From assembly GCF_006402735.1 (NCBI RefSeq), contig NZ_CP017174.1, positions 3,351,001 to 3,415,000 on the forward strand: a DNA stretch of 64,000 nt. The letters are read 5' to 3'. Below the pieces are notes generated by a model. That model did not search any database and was not told where the DNA came from. It was given only the letters and a program-made list of their open reading frames with translations. A program made the position numbers and the translations under genes. Below are positions 9,398 to 18,819 of the stretch, piece after piece; within the stretch, counting starts at the first letter, position 1; every line of letters starts with the position of its first letter. This DNA comes from Myxococcus xanthus. Its GTDB lineage: Bacteria; Myxococcota; Myxococcia; Myxococcales; Myxococcaceae.

Positions 9398-9663
9398 CAA
9401 GCCTTCTGGCTGGCCTTTTCGGATGTTTCCTCGGCGGTGGAGGTGGGCTCGGCCGCCTTGCCCGACGGCGTGTCGCGCTGGACGATGACGCGGCCCAGTT
9501 CGGAGGCTTTCAGCGTGCCGCCCTGGATGAGCGAGTCCACGAGCCGCCGGTGCTCGTCCTCGTGCTCCATGGGCAGGGCGTCCGCGTCGCTCTCGTACTG
9601 GATGATGACGTCCTTGCGGCCCGTCGCCGGGTCCACCTGGAGGCGGAGGATGAGGCTAGCCAA
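9397..9663 (-). CDS. 88-aa small protein of the FtsH/MoxR operon
   Basis: The protein has 88 aa. Residues 1-60 could fold as a small beta/alpha unit (LILRLQVDPATGRKDVIIQY, then a helix HRRLVDSLIQGG, then a strand GRVIVQRD). The last 25 residues are a Ser/Thr/Glu/Lys tail that looks disordered. The two-strand hairpin start followed by one helix recalls ubiquitin-like (YukD-like) folds, which have been reported in FtsH/vWA/MoxR loci, but that is inference. It overlaps the FtsH-like gene upstream by 8 bases and the large gene downstream by one base, so it is certainly part of the operon. It may be a tag, an adaptor or a substrate of the peptidase. Confidence 0.8.
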   Translation of the reverse strand: MASLILRLQVDPATGRKDVIIQYESDADALPMEHEDEHRRLVDSLIQGGTLKASELGRVIVQRDTPSGKAAEPTSTAEETSEKASQKA

Positions 9664-11776
9664 GCGCGGGCTCCTTCTTCGGCGCCACGGGCGCGGGCAC
9701 CAGATGGGTGAAGGCCTCGCGGTCCAACACCTTGCGTTCGATGAGCAAATCTCTCAGGGCTACGACCCGCTCCTTCTCGCGCTGGAGGATATCGCGGGCC
9801 CGGGCCCGTTGGACGGCCAGGACTTCCTGTATCGCGGCCTCCAGCGTGCTTCGCGTCGCGTCGGACAGGGCATGCCGGTCCGCCTGCCGTCCCGGGGCAT
9901 CGAAGCGCCGCACGGGCACTCCGTCTCCACCCATGCCCAGGTCCTCCACCAGCTCGCGCGCAATCTCCGTGGCGCGCTCCAGGTCGTGTGCGCTGCCCAG
10001 GGAGAGGTCATCCAGGAGCAGCGCCTCCGCCTCCCTGCCGCCGAAGAGCATGCAGATGCTGTCCAGCAGCTGGCCTCGCGTGACGACGTACCGGTGCGCC
10101 GGGTCCGCGTACTGCACGTGCCCCAGCGAGCCCGCCAGGTCACCCCGGATGCTGATGCGGTCGATGGCCGGCGCGTGCTCACAGAAGAGCGCGCACACCG
10201 CGTGCCCCGCCTCGTGTGTGGCCACCACGCGCTCCTCCGTGGGCGTGAGCTCCGGCCGGTCCAGGAACTCCGTGAGGGCGCGTTCCACGTCCACCGCCTC
10301 GGTGGGGCCCTGGGCACCCTCACGCAGTCGCCGCCGCGCGAGTGCCCGGCACAGCGCCTGGATGTGGTCGCCGGAAAAGCGTGTCCCGGTGCCTTCCACC
10401 CGGTCTCCCGTGCGCTTCACCGCGTAGTCCAGCGCGCGCTCCGTCATCTCCAGGCCCAGCTTCTGGTTGTAGATGGACAGGATGGCGCGCCGGTCCGCGC
10501 TGTTGGGGTAGGGGATGCAGAGCTGAAATTCGAAGCGGCCGGGGCGCAGCAGCGCGGGGTCCAGGGACTCCACGAAGTTGGTGGTGCCCACCACGAACAC
10601 CAGCTCCTCCTTGCGGAAACCGTCCATCTCCGTGAGGAGCTGGTTCACCATGGAGTGCTCCACGCCCGAGCCCGTGTACGTGCCACGCGCCGACGCGAAG
10701 GAGTCCAATTCGTCGAAGACGATGATGCTAGGCGCCGCCTGCCGGGCGCGGACGAAGATCTGCCGGAGGTTCTCCTCGCTCTCGCCCACCCAGCGGCTCT
10801 TGAGTTCGGGGCCGCTCACCACCTGGACGGCCGCGCCCAGCGACGAGGCCATGGCCTTGGCGAAGAGCGTCTTGCCGGTGCCGGGAGGGCCCCAGAAAAT
10901 CATTCCGCGCGGCAGCAGCGCCTCCACGCGCTTCACCGCCTCCGGGTCGCTCAACGTGTCCTTGTGCGCCAGGACGTCCAGAATCTCCTGTTGGAGCCGC
11001 TGCTTCACCTTGGCGTAGCCGCCGATGTCCGCGTGCAGCTCCAGCTCCGGCACGCTGAGAGAACCGGTGAGCGTGGCCGAGCGCAGCTGCGCATATGCGG
11101 GCTTCGGGTTGGCGGGGTAGTCCTCGCCGGTGATGGCGCCCAGCAGGCGACGTAGCCGCACGGCGTTGACGCCGGAGACGTGCTTGTAGAGCGCGTAGGG
11201 CTGCAGGCCCCTTCCGAACTTGCGGCACTCGCGCTGGGTGATGAGGTAGCGCAGCCGGTCGCGCCCCACGCCGAGGATGCTCTCCTTGTGGGGGAAGAGG
11301 TTCTCGATGACGCGCGGCACGGCGAAGGACGGGTCCTTGAAGCCGACCCAGACCATCTCCGGGTTTTCGTACAGCAGGGGGATGACCTCGCGTGCCTCGC
11401 TGGTGAGCCCGCCGCTGCTGGTGGTGAGCAGGTCCAGGTGGGGCAGCACGACGATGCGCTCGCGCACCGCGCCACGCACCGCGTCCCGGAGCTGCGCGAT
11501 GAGCGTGGCCATCATGCTGGGCGCGGGCATGCCCGGTGGAGGCTCCTGCGCGGTGCGGCCGTCCAGGTAGAGGAACTGCTTGCCGTCCTTCTTCAGCCTG
11601 TCTCGCAGGCACTTGTAGAAGTAGGGCGTCAGCTCCTTGTCCGCCTCCACCATGACGGGCAGCCCGCGCAGCAGCGCCTCACAGACACGGTTCAGCTCGG
11701 CGGGGTAGGCGGCCTCGACGGCGGCGAAGGGCGACAGCTCCGTGGGCAGTGACTCCTCGGGGATGCGCTGACTCAT
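9656..11776 (-). CDS. soluble FtsH-like AAA+ zinc metallopeptidase
   Basis: The protein has 706 aa. Walker A GPPGTGKT lies at residues 296-303, Walker B VFDEL at 353-357, the second-region-of-homology arginines near LRPGRFEF (410-416), and the zinc site HEAGH at 521-525. A third-ligand motif GSAHDLERAT follows and matches FtsH's GA-NDL-AT. Unlike FtsH there is no N-terminal membrane segment; residues 40-180 instead resemble a second, inactive AAA-like module (RIVVLPHLDLL in a Walker-B-like position, no P-loop). FtsH degrades proteins by ATP-driven unfolding, so this enzyme is probably a cytosolic regulated protease. It overlaps the coiled-coil gene upstream by 4 bases. All catalytic residues look intact. 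Confidence 0.93.
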   Translation of the reverse strand: MSQRIPEESLPTELSPFAAVEAAYPAELNRVCEALLRGLPVMVEADKELTPYFYKCLRDRLKKDGKQFLYLDGRTAQEPPPGMPAPSMMATLIAQLRDAVRGAVRERIVVLPHLDLLTTSSGGLTSEAREVIPLLYENPEMVWVGFKDPSFAVPRVIENLFPHKESILGVGRDRLRYLITQRECRKFGRGLQPYALYKHVSGVNAVRLRRLLGAITGEDYPANPKPAYAQLRSATLTGSLSVPELELHADIGGYAKVKQRLQQEILDVLAHKDTLSDPEAVKRVEALLPRGMIFWGPPGTGKTLFAKAMASSLGAAVQVVSGPELKSRWVGESEENLRQIFVRARQAAPSIIVFDELDSFASARGTYTGSGVEHSMVNQLLTEMDGFRKEELVFVVGTTNFVESLDPALLRPGRFEFQLCIPYPNSADRRAILSIYNQKLGLEMTERALDYAVKRTGDRVEGTGTRFSGDHIQALCRALARRRLREGAQGPTEAVDVERALTEFLDRPELTPTEERVVATHEAGHAVCALFCEHAPAIDRISIRGDLAGSLGHVQYADPAHRYVVTRGQLLDSICMLFGGREAEALLLDDLSLGSAHDLERATEIARELVEDLGMGGDGVPVRRFDAPGRQADRHALSDATRSTLEAAIQEVLAVQRARARDILQREKERVVALRDLLIERKVLDREAFTHLVPAPVAPKKEPALG

Positions 11777-12339
11777 ACTCGCACCTTGATGGTGAGCGAC
11801 CCCGTCGCAGCGTCCTCGTGGACCTCCTCGATGGTGCCGAGCTGCCCGGCGCGCACCTTGAGCGCCTCCGCCGTCACCTTGTTGGAGATGGAATCCAGCT
11901 CCGACTTGAGGTCTTTCAGCCGGCCTTCGAGCTTCTGGGTGACCTGCTGTCGCAGCTTGTCCGTGGCGACGTCCGCCGCGTCCTCCAGCCGCGCGCGCGC
12001 CAGGTCCTGGGCCCGCAGCTTCGCCTGCTCCACCTCGTGAGGACTCTCCACGGCCAGCTCGCCGCGCGCTTTCAGCTCCACCTCCTGCTCGCCGCTGAGG
12101 GTGACGCTGACGTCACCGGTGGTGACGTCGATGGCGATGCGGACGCCATCCGCCTCGGTGCGCAGGGCCACGTCGCCCTCTTGCGTGAAGCCCCGGTTCG
12201 CCAGCTCGGCCGCGAGCAACCCGGCCAGCTCCTCACGCGACAGGAGCGGGAGCAGCTCCAGCTTGGAGCAGAGGCCGTCCTCGGCCTGGACCACGCGGTT
12301 GAGGGATTCGGAGACAGAGACTCGGTAGGCGCGGCTCAT
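11773..12339 (-). CDS. coiled-coil protein of the FtsH/MoxR operon
   Basis: The protein has 188 aa. Residues 1-50 look like a small mixed domain (AYRVSVSESLNRVVQ, then Leu-rich helix). Residues 50-95 are alternating strands (VRIAIDVTTGDVSVTLSG). Residues 95-165 are a charged helix with coiled-coil spacing (AKLRAQDLARARLEDAADV, LEGRLKDLKSELDSISNK). It ends with a strand (GSLTIKVRV). There is no signal peptide. It overlaps both the upstream gene (ATGA at 12336-12339) and the FtsH-like gene, so it is made in step with the peptidase. I do not recognise a named family; an oligomerising adaptor or regulator of the AAA protease is one reading. Confidence 0.78.
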   Translation of the reverse strand: MSRAYRVSVSESLNRVVQAEDGLCSKLELLPLLSREELAGLLAAELANRGFTQEGDVALRTEADGVRIAIDVTTGDVSVTLSGEQEVELKARGELAVESPHEVEQAKLRAQDLARARLEDAADVATDKLRQQVTQKLEGRLKDLKSELDSISNKVTAEALKVRAGQLGTIEEVHEDAATGSLTIKVRV

Positions 12340-13421
12340 GAAGCGCTCCCATCGGAGGAAGGTGGAGGTGGGGCGGAGGCGCCGCTGGCGCTGGTGAGGG
12401 CGGTGGTCAGCTGCCGGGCGTGGTCCTCGGCGCGGCGGAAGCCTGCTTCACCGAAGGCGTTCCATTCGGACAGCAGGTGCTGGGCGGCGTCGTAGTCATC
12501 GTCGAAGAAGCGCACTGCGCGGTGCTCCGCGTCCCAGCGCGACAGCCGCCCCAGCGCGCGCAGGAAGGCGGCGGCGGCACGCGCCGCCTCGGCCCGCGAG
12601 GACAACGTCGCCGAGGAAGACAGCCCCTCCACCCAGCGCGTGGCGGGCTGCTCCAGCAACGGGCGCGCCGCTTCGAGGAGGAAGCCCGCGAGGTCCCTTC
12701 GGCCCGCGCCATCCACCGCGTCGAGGAACGCGGCCAGCACGGCCTCCTGCGCGGTGCCCAGGGCCAGGGCCTCCTCGGGAGACGCGATGTGACGCTTGGA
12801 CTCCTCCAACCCACGCCAACGCTGCACGAGCTCCAGCCGCAGCGCCTCCAGCAGCCACGCGCCGTCCGCCAGCAGTGGCGCGAAGGCGGCGGCATCGAAC
12901 TCCGGACGCTGCGTCCCGAACTGCTCCGGGAAGCCCATCCAGCAGAGGGCGGAGCGGCGGAAGAGGTGCTGTGCACCCAGGGCCGGCGCACAGGGGGTGC
13001 CCGCCACCAGACGGCAGCAGAGATAGAGGAAGAGTTCGTCGGCGAGCGTGGGTGTTCCGTCCACCTCCAGCGGCATGGCCCCGTGTTTCGTCAGGGGCTG
13101 TTCCAGCAGCCACTTCAGGACGTGGAAGGTGAGGGGGGAGAAGCGCAGGGGGGGCGGAGCATGCCGCTCCCAGAGCCGGCCGGCGCGTGCCTGCCCGTCG
13201 CGCACCGTGAGCTGCTGGCGCCAGCCGCCGCATCGGGCGAGCGCCATCACACTGCCCTTGGCGAGCGTGTCCCGCAGGACGTGCATCGCGCCGGGACTGA
13301 ACTTCGCTGGGACGGCGTGCCGGTTGCGGAGCAAGTCCTCCACGGGCGCGTACTGCCCCAGGCCGATGATGGCGCGGGCGAGCGTGAGCAGCTCGAGCTC
13401 GGACGGAGCGACGCGAATCAT
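12336..13421 (-). CDS. unknown helical protein of the FtsH/MoxR operon
   Basis: The protein has 361 aa and begins MIRVAPSELELL at 13421, where its ATG overlaps the TGA of the radical-SAM gene. A longer open frame reaching 14195 in this phase is a shadow of that neighbour. The product is Leu/Ala/Arg-rich and apparently all helical, with several Trp residues (WERHAPPPLRF, FHVLKWLLEQ, ALCWMGFPEQFG) and a disordered Ser/Ala/Pro tail in the last 20 residues. No enzyme motif, signal peptide or membrane segment is visible. Its tight coupling to the FtsH-like gene set is the only clue to role; I assign it as an uncharacterised subunit of that system. Confidence 0.75.
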   Translation of the reverse strand: MIRVAPSELELLTLARAIIGLGQYAPVEDLLRNRHAVPAKFSPGAMHVLRDTLAKGSVMALARCGGWRQQLTVRDGQARAGRLWERHAPPPLRFSPLTFHVLKWLLEQPLTKHGAMPLEVDGTPTLADELFLYLCCRLVAGTPCAPALGAQHLFRRSALCWMGFPEQFGTQRPEFDAAAFAPLLADGAWLLEALRLELVQRWRGLEESKRHIASPEEALALGTAQEAVLAAFLDAVDGAGRRDLAGFLLEAARPLLEQPATRWVEGLSSSATLSSRAEAARAAAAFLRALGRLSRWDAEHRAVRFFDDDYDAAQHLLSEWNAFGEAGFRRAEDHARQLTTALTSASGASAPPPPSSDGSAS

Positions 13422-14026
13422 GGACGGAGCCGGTCGGCGAGCGCGGGCCAGCCGTTGATGACGAGCTTGCCGCCGACGAAGTGCACCTCCGCCGTGTTCG
13501 GGGCGGTGAAGCACGCGTCGTACTGAGAGTAGCGGCCGGTGAGGAAGTGCATCACCTGGTTGCGCGAGCCAATCCACCGCCGCGCCGTCTCCGGCTGGTC
13601 CTTCTCGAAGCGGCCGTCCACCAGCAGGTCCGCCGTCGCGAGGAGCCGGTCCACGTCGTCCCGCGCCTGGGCCCGCAGCTCCGCGAGCGTGTGGCCGGTG
13701 AAGACCATGATGCTCAGCCCGGCGGCGCGGACGCGCTCGCACAGCGCCGCGGCGGGACCGGGCTGGGAGAAGGGCTCGCCGCCCAGCAGGGTGAGTCCCT
13801 CGATACCGGGCGTGGCCAGGATGTCCTGGGCCAGTGCCTCCACCGTCTCCACGGTGCCGCGCTCGGTCGCGAACATCTCCGGGTTGCAGCACCCCGGGCA
13901 GCGCAGGGGGCAGCCCTGGACCCAGAGGGCGTAGCGCACACCAGGGCCCTCCGCTTCCGTGCGGGGGACTCGCTGGGCAATCCGGAGCGTCGGGCCGGAG
14001 CTGGATGTGCCTGCTGCGATGGCCAT
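13418..14026 (-). CDS. radical-SAM activase-like protein (NrdG-like)
   Basis: The protein has about 202 aa. The motif CPLRCPGC gives the CxxxCxxC cluster ligands, preceded by the activase-type segment GVRYALWVQG. The glycine-rich SAM-binding motif GGEPF follows, and IMVFTGHTLAELR matches the pyruvate-formate-lyase-activase / NrdG group. I chose the ATG at 14026 because GGAG sits 8 bases before it; the frame remains open to 14140, so a longer form is possible. It is the first gene of the operon. Known family members make glycyl radicals or modify peptides, and no glycyl-radical enzyme is visible in the window, so its target may be another protein of this operon. Confidence 0.85.
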   Translation of the reverse strand: MAIAAGTSSSGPTLRIAQRVPRTEAEGPGVRYALWVQGCPLRCPGCCNPEMFATERGTVETVEALAQDILATPGIEGLTLLGGEPFSQPGPAAALCERVRAAGLSIMVFTGHTLAELRAQARDDVDRLLATADLLVDGRFEKDQPETARRWIGSRNQVMHFLTGRYSQYDACFTAPNTAEVHFVGGKLVINGWPALADRLRP

Positions 14027-14237
14027 GAAGACGGCTCCAGCATGCCAGCAGCGGCGGGGCATGGGGAGCGCGAGGACGTGTCTCATGCCGCGAGACGGGC
14101 TTGTTTGCTTGTTGATACCTTCCGCCGCCCGGCCGTTCATGACCTGTACCTACATCCAGGTCGAGTGATGGCTGGCGAATCTTCTCGCGTCGCAAATTGT
14201 CAACGTCGCTTCATCCCTCAAGTAGACTGTGGTGGTC

Positions 14238-16028
<1,791 letters not shown>

Positions 16029-16038
16029 GCCTTGCGCC

Positions 16039-17460
16039 TCAGTGGGTGCGAATCCACTGGAGCATGGGCTTCCAGACGCGCACGCGCGCGTCGTCCGCCA
16101 GGAACAGGTCCGCGTGCCCGTAGTCCAGGGCGCGCGCGGTCTCCGGCAGCGTGCTGATGTTGAGCAAGGTGACGTCCCGGCTGCCCAGCAGCGTGACGCT
16201 GTGCTCGCCGTAGCGGCCCACACCGCCCGCGGCGCCCACGTACAGAACCGGCACCTTCACGTCACGCAGGCGGTCGTCGTAGGGCACGTTCTTCCCGCAG
16301 GCCCACGCCTCCGTCTCCACCACCTCGTTGATGCTCTGGTACGGGGCGGCGCGCTGGCCGAACTCGAAGAGGTAGCCCTCGCGGGTGAAGGACAGCTGCC
16401 CCGGCAGGCCCATGGTGTCCGGCGTGCTGCCCATCAGGTGGTAGGCCGGGACAATCGGCTGCAGCGGCGCGAAGAGCACGCTCGTCGCGCCCGCCGCGAC
16501 CAGGGCCAGCTTGCGGTTCGAGGGCCGGCCCGTGCCCGGCCCGAAGATGTCGTCCTGCACCAGCGGCGACGGCGCGGCCGGCTGCACCGCGGCGAGCTGG
16601 CCAATGGCCTGCAGCATGATGCCCGGCGCCGGCCCGAGCAGGCCACCCTCCAGCTGGCCCTCCTGGCGGGCATTGCTCAGCGCCTCATGGCGCTCACACG
16701 CCCACGCCTGCTGCTGCGCGTCCCGCGGAGAAAAGCGCACGGCCATGTCCATGGGGATGAAGCCGTCCACCTGGCGCAGCGCGCGCGGTCGCTGGGCCTC
16801 GCGGTTGAGGTACGCGTAGCCCACCACCGCGCCCCGGCTCCAGCCCAGCAGGTGCATGGTGCCCAGGAAGTTGCCGCCCGCCAGCCGCAGCAGTTTCGCC
16901 ACGCCCAGCGCCACGCCCACGTCGGCCGCGTGCGTTTCCAGCGTCCAGTTCTTCATGAAGCGAAAATCCTGCGTGTTCTGCGGCACGCCCGCCCACCGCA
17001 GGTCGATGCCCCACACGTCCACGCCCTCCTTCGCCAGGTACGCGGCGATGGACTGCTCCGGCGGCACGAACGCGGAGCCGACGCTGGAGAGGAACGCGGC
17101 CTCGAAACCCCACCCGTCGCCGTGCACCATGAACACCGCGCGCGTCGCACGCGCCGGCCGCCACGCCCAGTCCTCCCGCACCACCCGGTGCAGGGTGACG
17201 ACGTCCTGCTGCGACGGCCCCACTTGCAGGCGGTAGCGGTAGTGGGCCACGTCGCCGAACAGCGCCACCCGCTCACTGCCTCCCAGGTTGCTGGAACCCA
17301 GGAGCGCGGCGCTGAGCGGCGCGCCACCCGCCAGCGCCACGCCCTGGAGCGCCGCGGCCTGTGAGACAGCGTGTCGCATGTCATCAGAAGGGGCCGCTTC
17401 GGCGGTTCGAGCCAACGACAGACATGCCAACGAGACGCAGAGGAAGAACACGGAACGCAT
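16039..17460 (-). CDS. secreted alpha/beta hydrolase
   Basis: The protein has 473 aa. I start it at the ATG at 17460, where a signal peptide begins (MRSVFFLCVSLACLSLA, cleavage near AEAA) and GAGG lies about 6 bases upstream; the frame is open further but lacks a signal. A nucleophile elbow GWSRG sits at about residue 195 in LLGWSRGAVVGYA, HGDGWGFE (about 110) looks like the oxyanion region, and a late DYGHADLFL supplies the likely catalytic His. The long middle region resembles cap domains of PHA-depolymerase or lipase relatives. It is convergent with the sigma-54 activator, only 10 bases away. The substrate is unknown. Confidence 0.8.
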   Translation of the reverse strand: MRSVFFLCVSLACLSLARTAEAAPSDDMRHAVSQAAALQGVALAGGAPLSAALLGSSNLGGSERVALFGDVAHYRYRLQVGPSQQDVVTLHRVVREDWAWRPARATRAVFMVHGDGWGFEAAFLSSVGSAFVPPEQSIAAYLAKEGVDVWGIDLRWAGVPQNTQDFRFMKNWTLETHAADVGVALGVAKLLRLAGGNFLGTMHLLGWSRGAVVGYAYLNREAQRPRALRQVDGFIPMDMAVRFSPRDAQQQAWACERHEALSNARQEGQLEGGLLGPAPGIMLQAIGQLAAVQPAAPSPLVQDDIFGPGTGRPSNRKLALVAAGATSVLFAPLQPIVPAYHLMGSTPDTMGLPGQLSFTREGYLFEFGQRAAPYQSINEVVETEAWACGKNVPYDDRLRDVKVPVLYVGAAGGVGRYGEHSVTLLGSRDVTLLNISTLPETARALDYGHADLFLADDARVRVWKPMLQWIRTH

Positions 17461-17945
17461 ACAGACCTCGGATCGGCTGAAGAGGTTCGGGGGAGTCGAG
17501 TCACCGCCGGCCCATGACGCCCCTGACGTGTCGCCCCCCGAGCAGAATTCACGCCAATCATTAAACCCCTGTAACTCCTGGAGTGTTCTCCAGGCAGGGG
17601 CTTCATGGGTGAATGCCACTGTGGATCGAACCTCTGACATCCCCTGCTAGGTGGGGTACTTCGGCGCGTGCTTCACCGCTGAAGCCCGCGCATCACCGGT
17701 GCGGCTTCCCGGGCGTCACGAGGAACCCGGCAGGGATTGAGAGGCGTGGGTGACGAGCGCGCGCAAATGACCACAGGCGACCAGAACGGGCAAGAGCCGA
17801 TTAGCTCTCCAGTACGGGCGGACTGACGGGGTCCGAACGGCACCAGGTGACGTGGGAGGGGTGCTGAACACACGCGCCCGTGGGGCTCTCGCCACCCTCC
17901 TGGGTGGGGGGCACATGAAAGCCAGACTTCAACGTGAGGCGGCCC
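17461..17945. other. intergenic region, 485 bases
   Basis: This stretch lies between the divergent hydrolase and ThiF-like genes. It should hold both promoters. The only clear structure is the bulged hairpin at 17566-17600, listed separately. Short open frames on both strands here have no ribosome site or protein-like composition and were not called. Confidence 0.6.
17566..17600. promoter_or_regulatory. bulged inverted repeat upstream of the hydrolase gene
   Basis: An outer 6-bp stem CCCCTG/CAGGGG encloses a 5-base bulge (TAACT) and an inner 7-bp stem CCTGGAG/CTCCAGG with a TGTT loop. It lies 106 bases upstream of the hydrolase start codon, in the likely leader or promoter. It could be a leader-RNA hairpin or a protein-binding site. 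No run of T follows it, so an ordinary terminator is less likely. Confidence 0.45.
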
Positions 17946-18791
17946 ATGTTCGAGCAGCGGTTCCAGCGCAATCTGGGCGTGGTGGATGCGGAGACGCTGT
18001 ACAAACTGTCACGCACGCATGTGTTGGTGGCGGGCGTGGGCGGCGCGGGAGGCCAGTGCGCGGTGGACCTGGCGCGGCTGGGGTTCGGCGGCGTGACGCT
18101 GGCGGACTTCGACGTCTACGAGCGCCACAACATGAACCGGCAGGTGGGCTGCTTCGAAAGCACGTTGGGCCGCTCCAAGGTGGAGGTGGTGGGGCGGATG
18201 TGCCGGGACATCCACCCGGCCTTGCGGCTGCGGGAAGTGCCGGAGGGCATCACCGCGGCCAACGTGGAGGACGTGCTTGGCGGGGGCGGTGTGCTGGGCC
18301 CGGTGGATTACGTGGTGGAGGTCATCGACATCGCGGGGGCGCATGAGAAGCAGGTGCTCCACCGCGCCTGCCGCCAGCGTGGCGTGCCGGTGATGACGGG
18401 GCTGATGTTGGGCTTCGGCGCGGCGCTGCACGTCTTCCAGCCGGACGCGCCGCTGTACGAAACGCTCTACATCCTGCCGGATGGGCGCATCGACCTGCCG
18501 GCCATCATCCCCCACCTGGGAAGCTACATGCTCCGCGAGTACATGGACGCGTGCTACCAGGGCCGGGGCCACGCACCCACCTGCGTGGTGGGCGCGACGA
18601 GCGCGGCGGGGATGATGGTGACGGAGTTGACGCGCGCGGTGATGCGGGGCCCCCGGTCCATGGTGTCGTGGCCGGAGTACCTCTATGTGGACTTCTTCGA
18701 CCACAGCTTCGTCCGGGGGACCGCCGCGCCGGCCCTGTCGCGGCGGGTGGACCCGGCGTCGCGGGCCGAAGGTGCCCCGGCCGCGAGCTGA
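17946..18791 (+). CDS. stand-alone E1-like (ThiF/MoeB/HesA) adenylyltransferase
   Basis: The protein has 281 aa. The Rossmann nucleotide-binding motif GVGGAGG lies near residue 29, followed by LADFDVYERHNMNRQ, the Asp and Asn-x-x-Arg-Gln residues that bind ATP in E1-like enzymes. PTCVVGATSAAG near residue 218 corresponds to the crossover loop and carries a Cys. The zinc-binding CxxC pairs of MoeB/ThiF are missing. The family adenylates the C-terminus of a ubiquitin-like sulphur carrier or other small substrate; no such carrier or protease is nearby. I choose ATG 17946 because GAGG lies 7 bases upstream; GTG 17934 is an alternative. Confidence 0.88.
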   Translation: MFEQRFQRNLGVVDAETLYKLSRTHVLVAGVGGAGGQCAVDLARLGFGGVTLADFDVYERHNMNRQVGCFESTLGRSKVEVVGRMCRDIHPALRLREVPEGITAANVEDVLGGGGVLGPVDYVVEVIDIAGAHEKQVLHRACRQRGVPVMTGLMLGFGAALHVFQPDAPLYETLYILPDGRIDLPAIIPHLGSYMLREYMDACYQGRGHAPTCVVGATSAAGMMVTELTRAVMRGPRSMVSWPEYLYVDFFDHSFVRGTAAPALSRRVDPASRAEGAPAAS

Positions 18792-18819
18792 CGTCGCTGT
18801 ACGGAAGGACGGGCCGCGC

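Noticed and set aside
7982..11155. 1057-aa plus-strand open frame
   Set aside because: It lies antisense to the scaffold and FtsH-like genes, with the Arg/His/Gly-rich composition of frame shadows and no ribosome site.
14165..14190. Possible sigma-54 -24/-12 promoter (TGGCGAATCTTCTCGC)
   Set aside because: The spacing between GG and GC is off by one base and the flanks do not fit the consensus.
12336..14195. Single 619-aa protein across two genes
   Set aside because: The part upstream of 13421 is in a different frame from the radical-SAM gene and is Arg/Pro/His-rich. The true product begins at the ATG overlapping the upstream stop.
17673..18016. Short minus-strand open frames in the hydrolase/ThiF gap
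   Set aside because: No ribosome sites, no hydrophobic or domain pattern, and they overlap each other in several frames.
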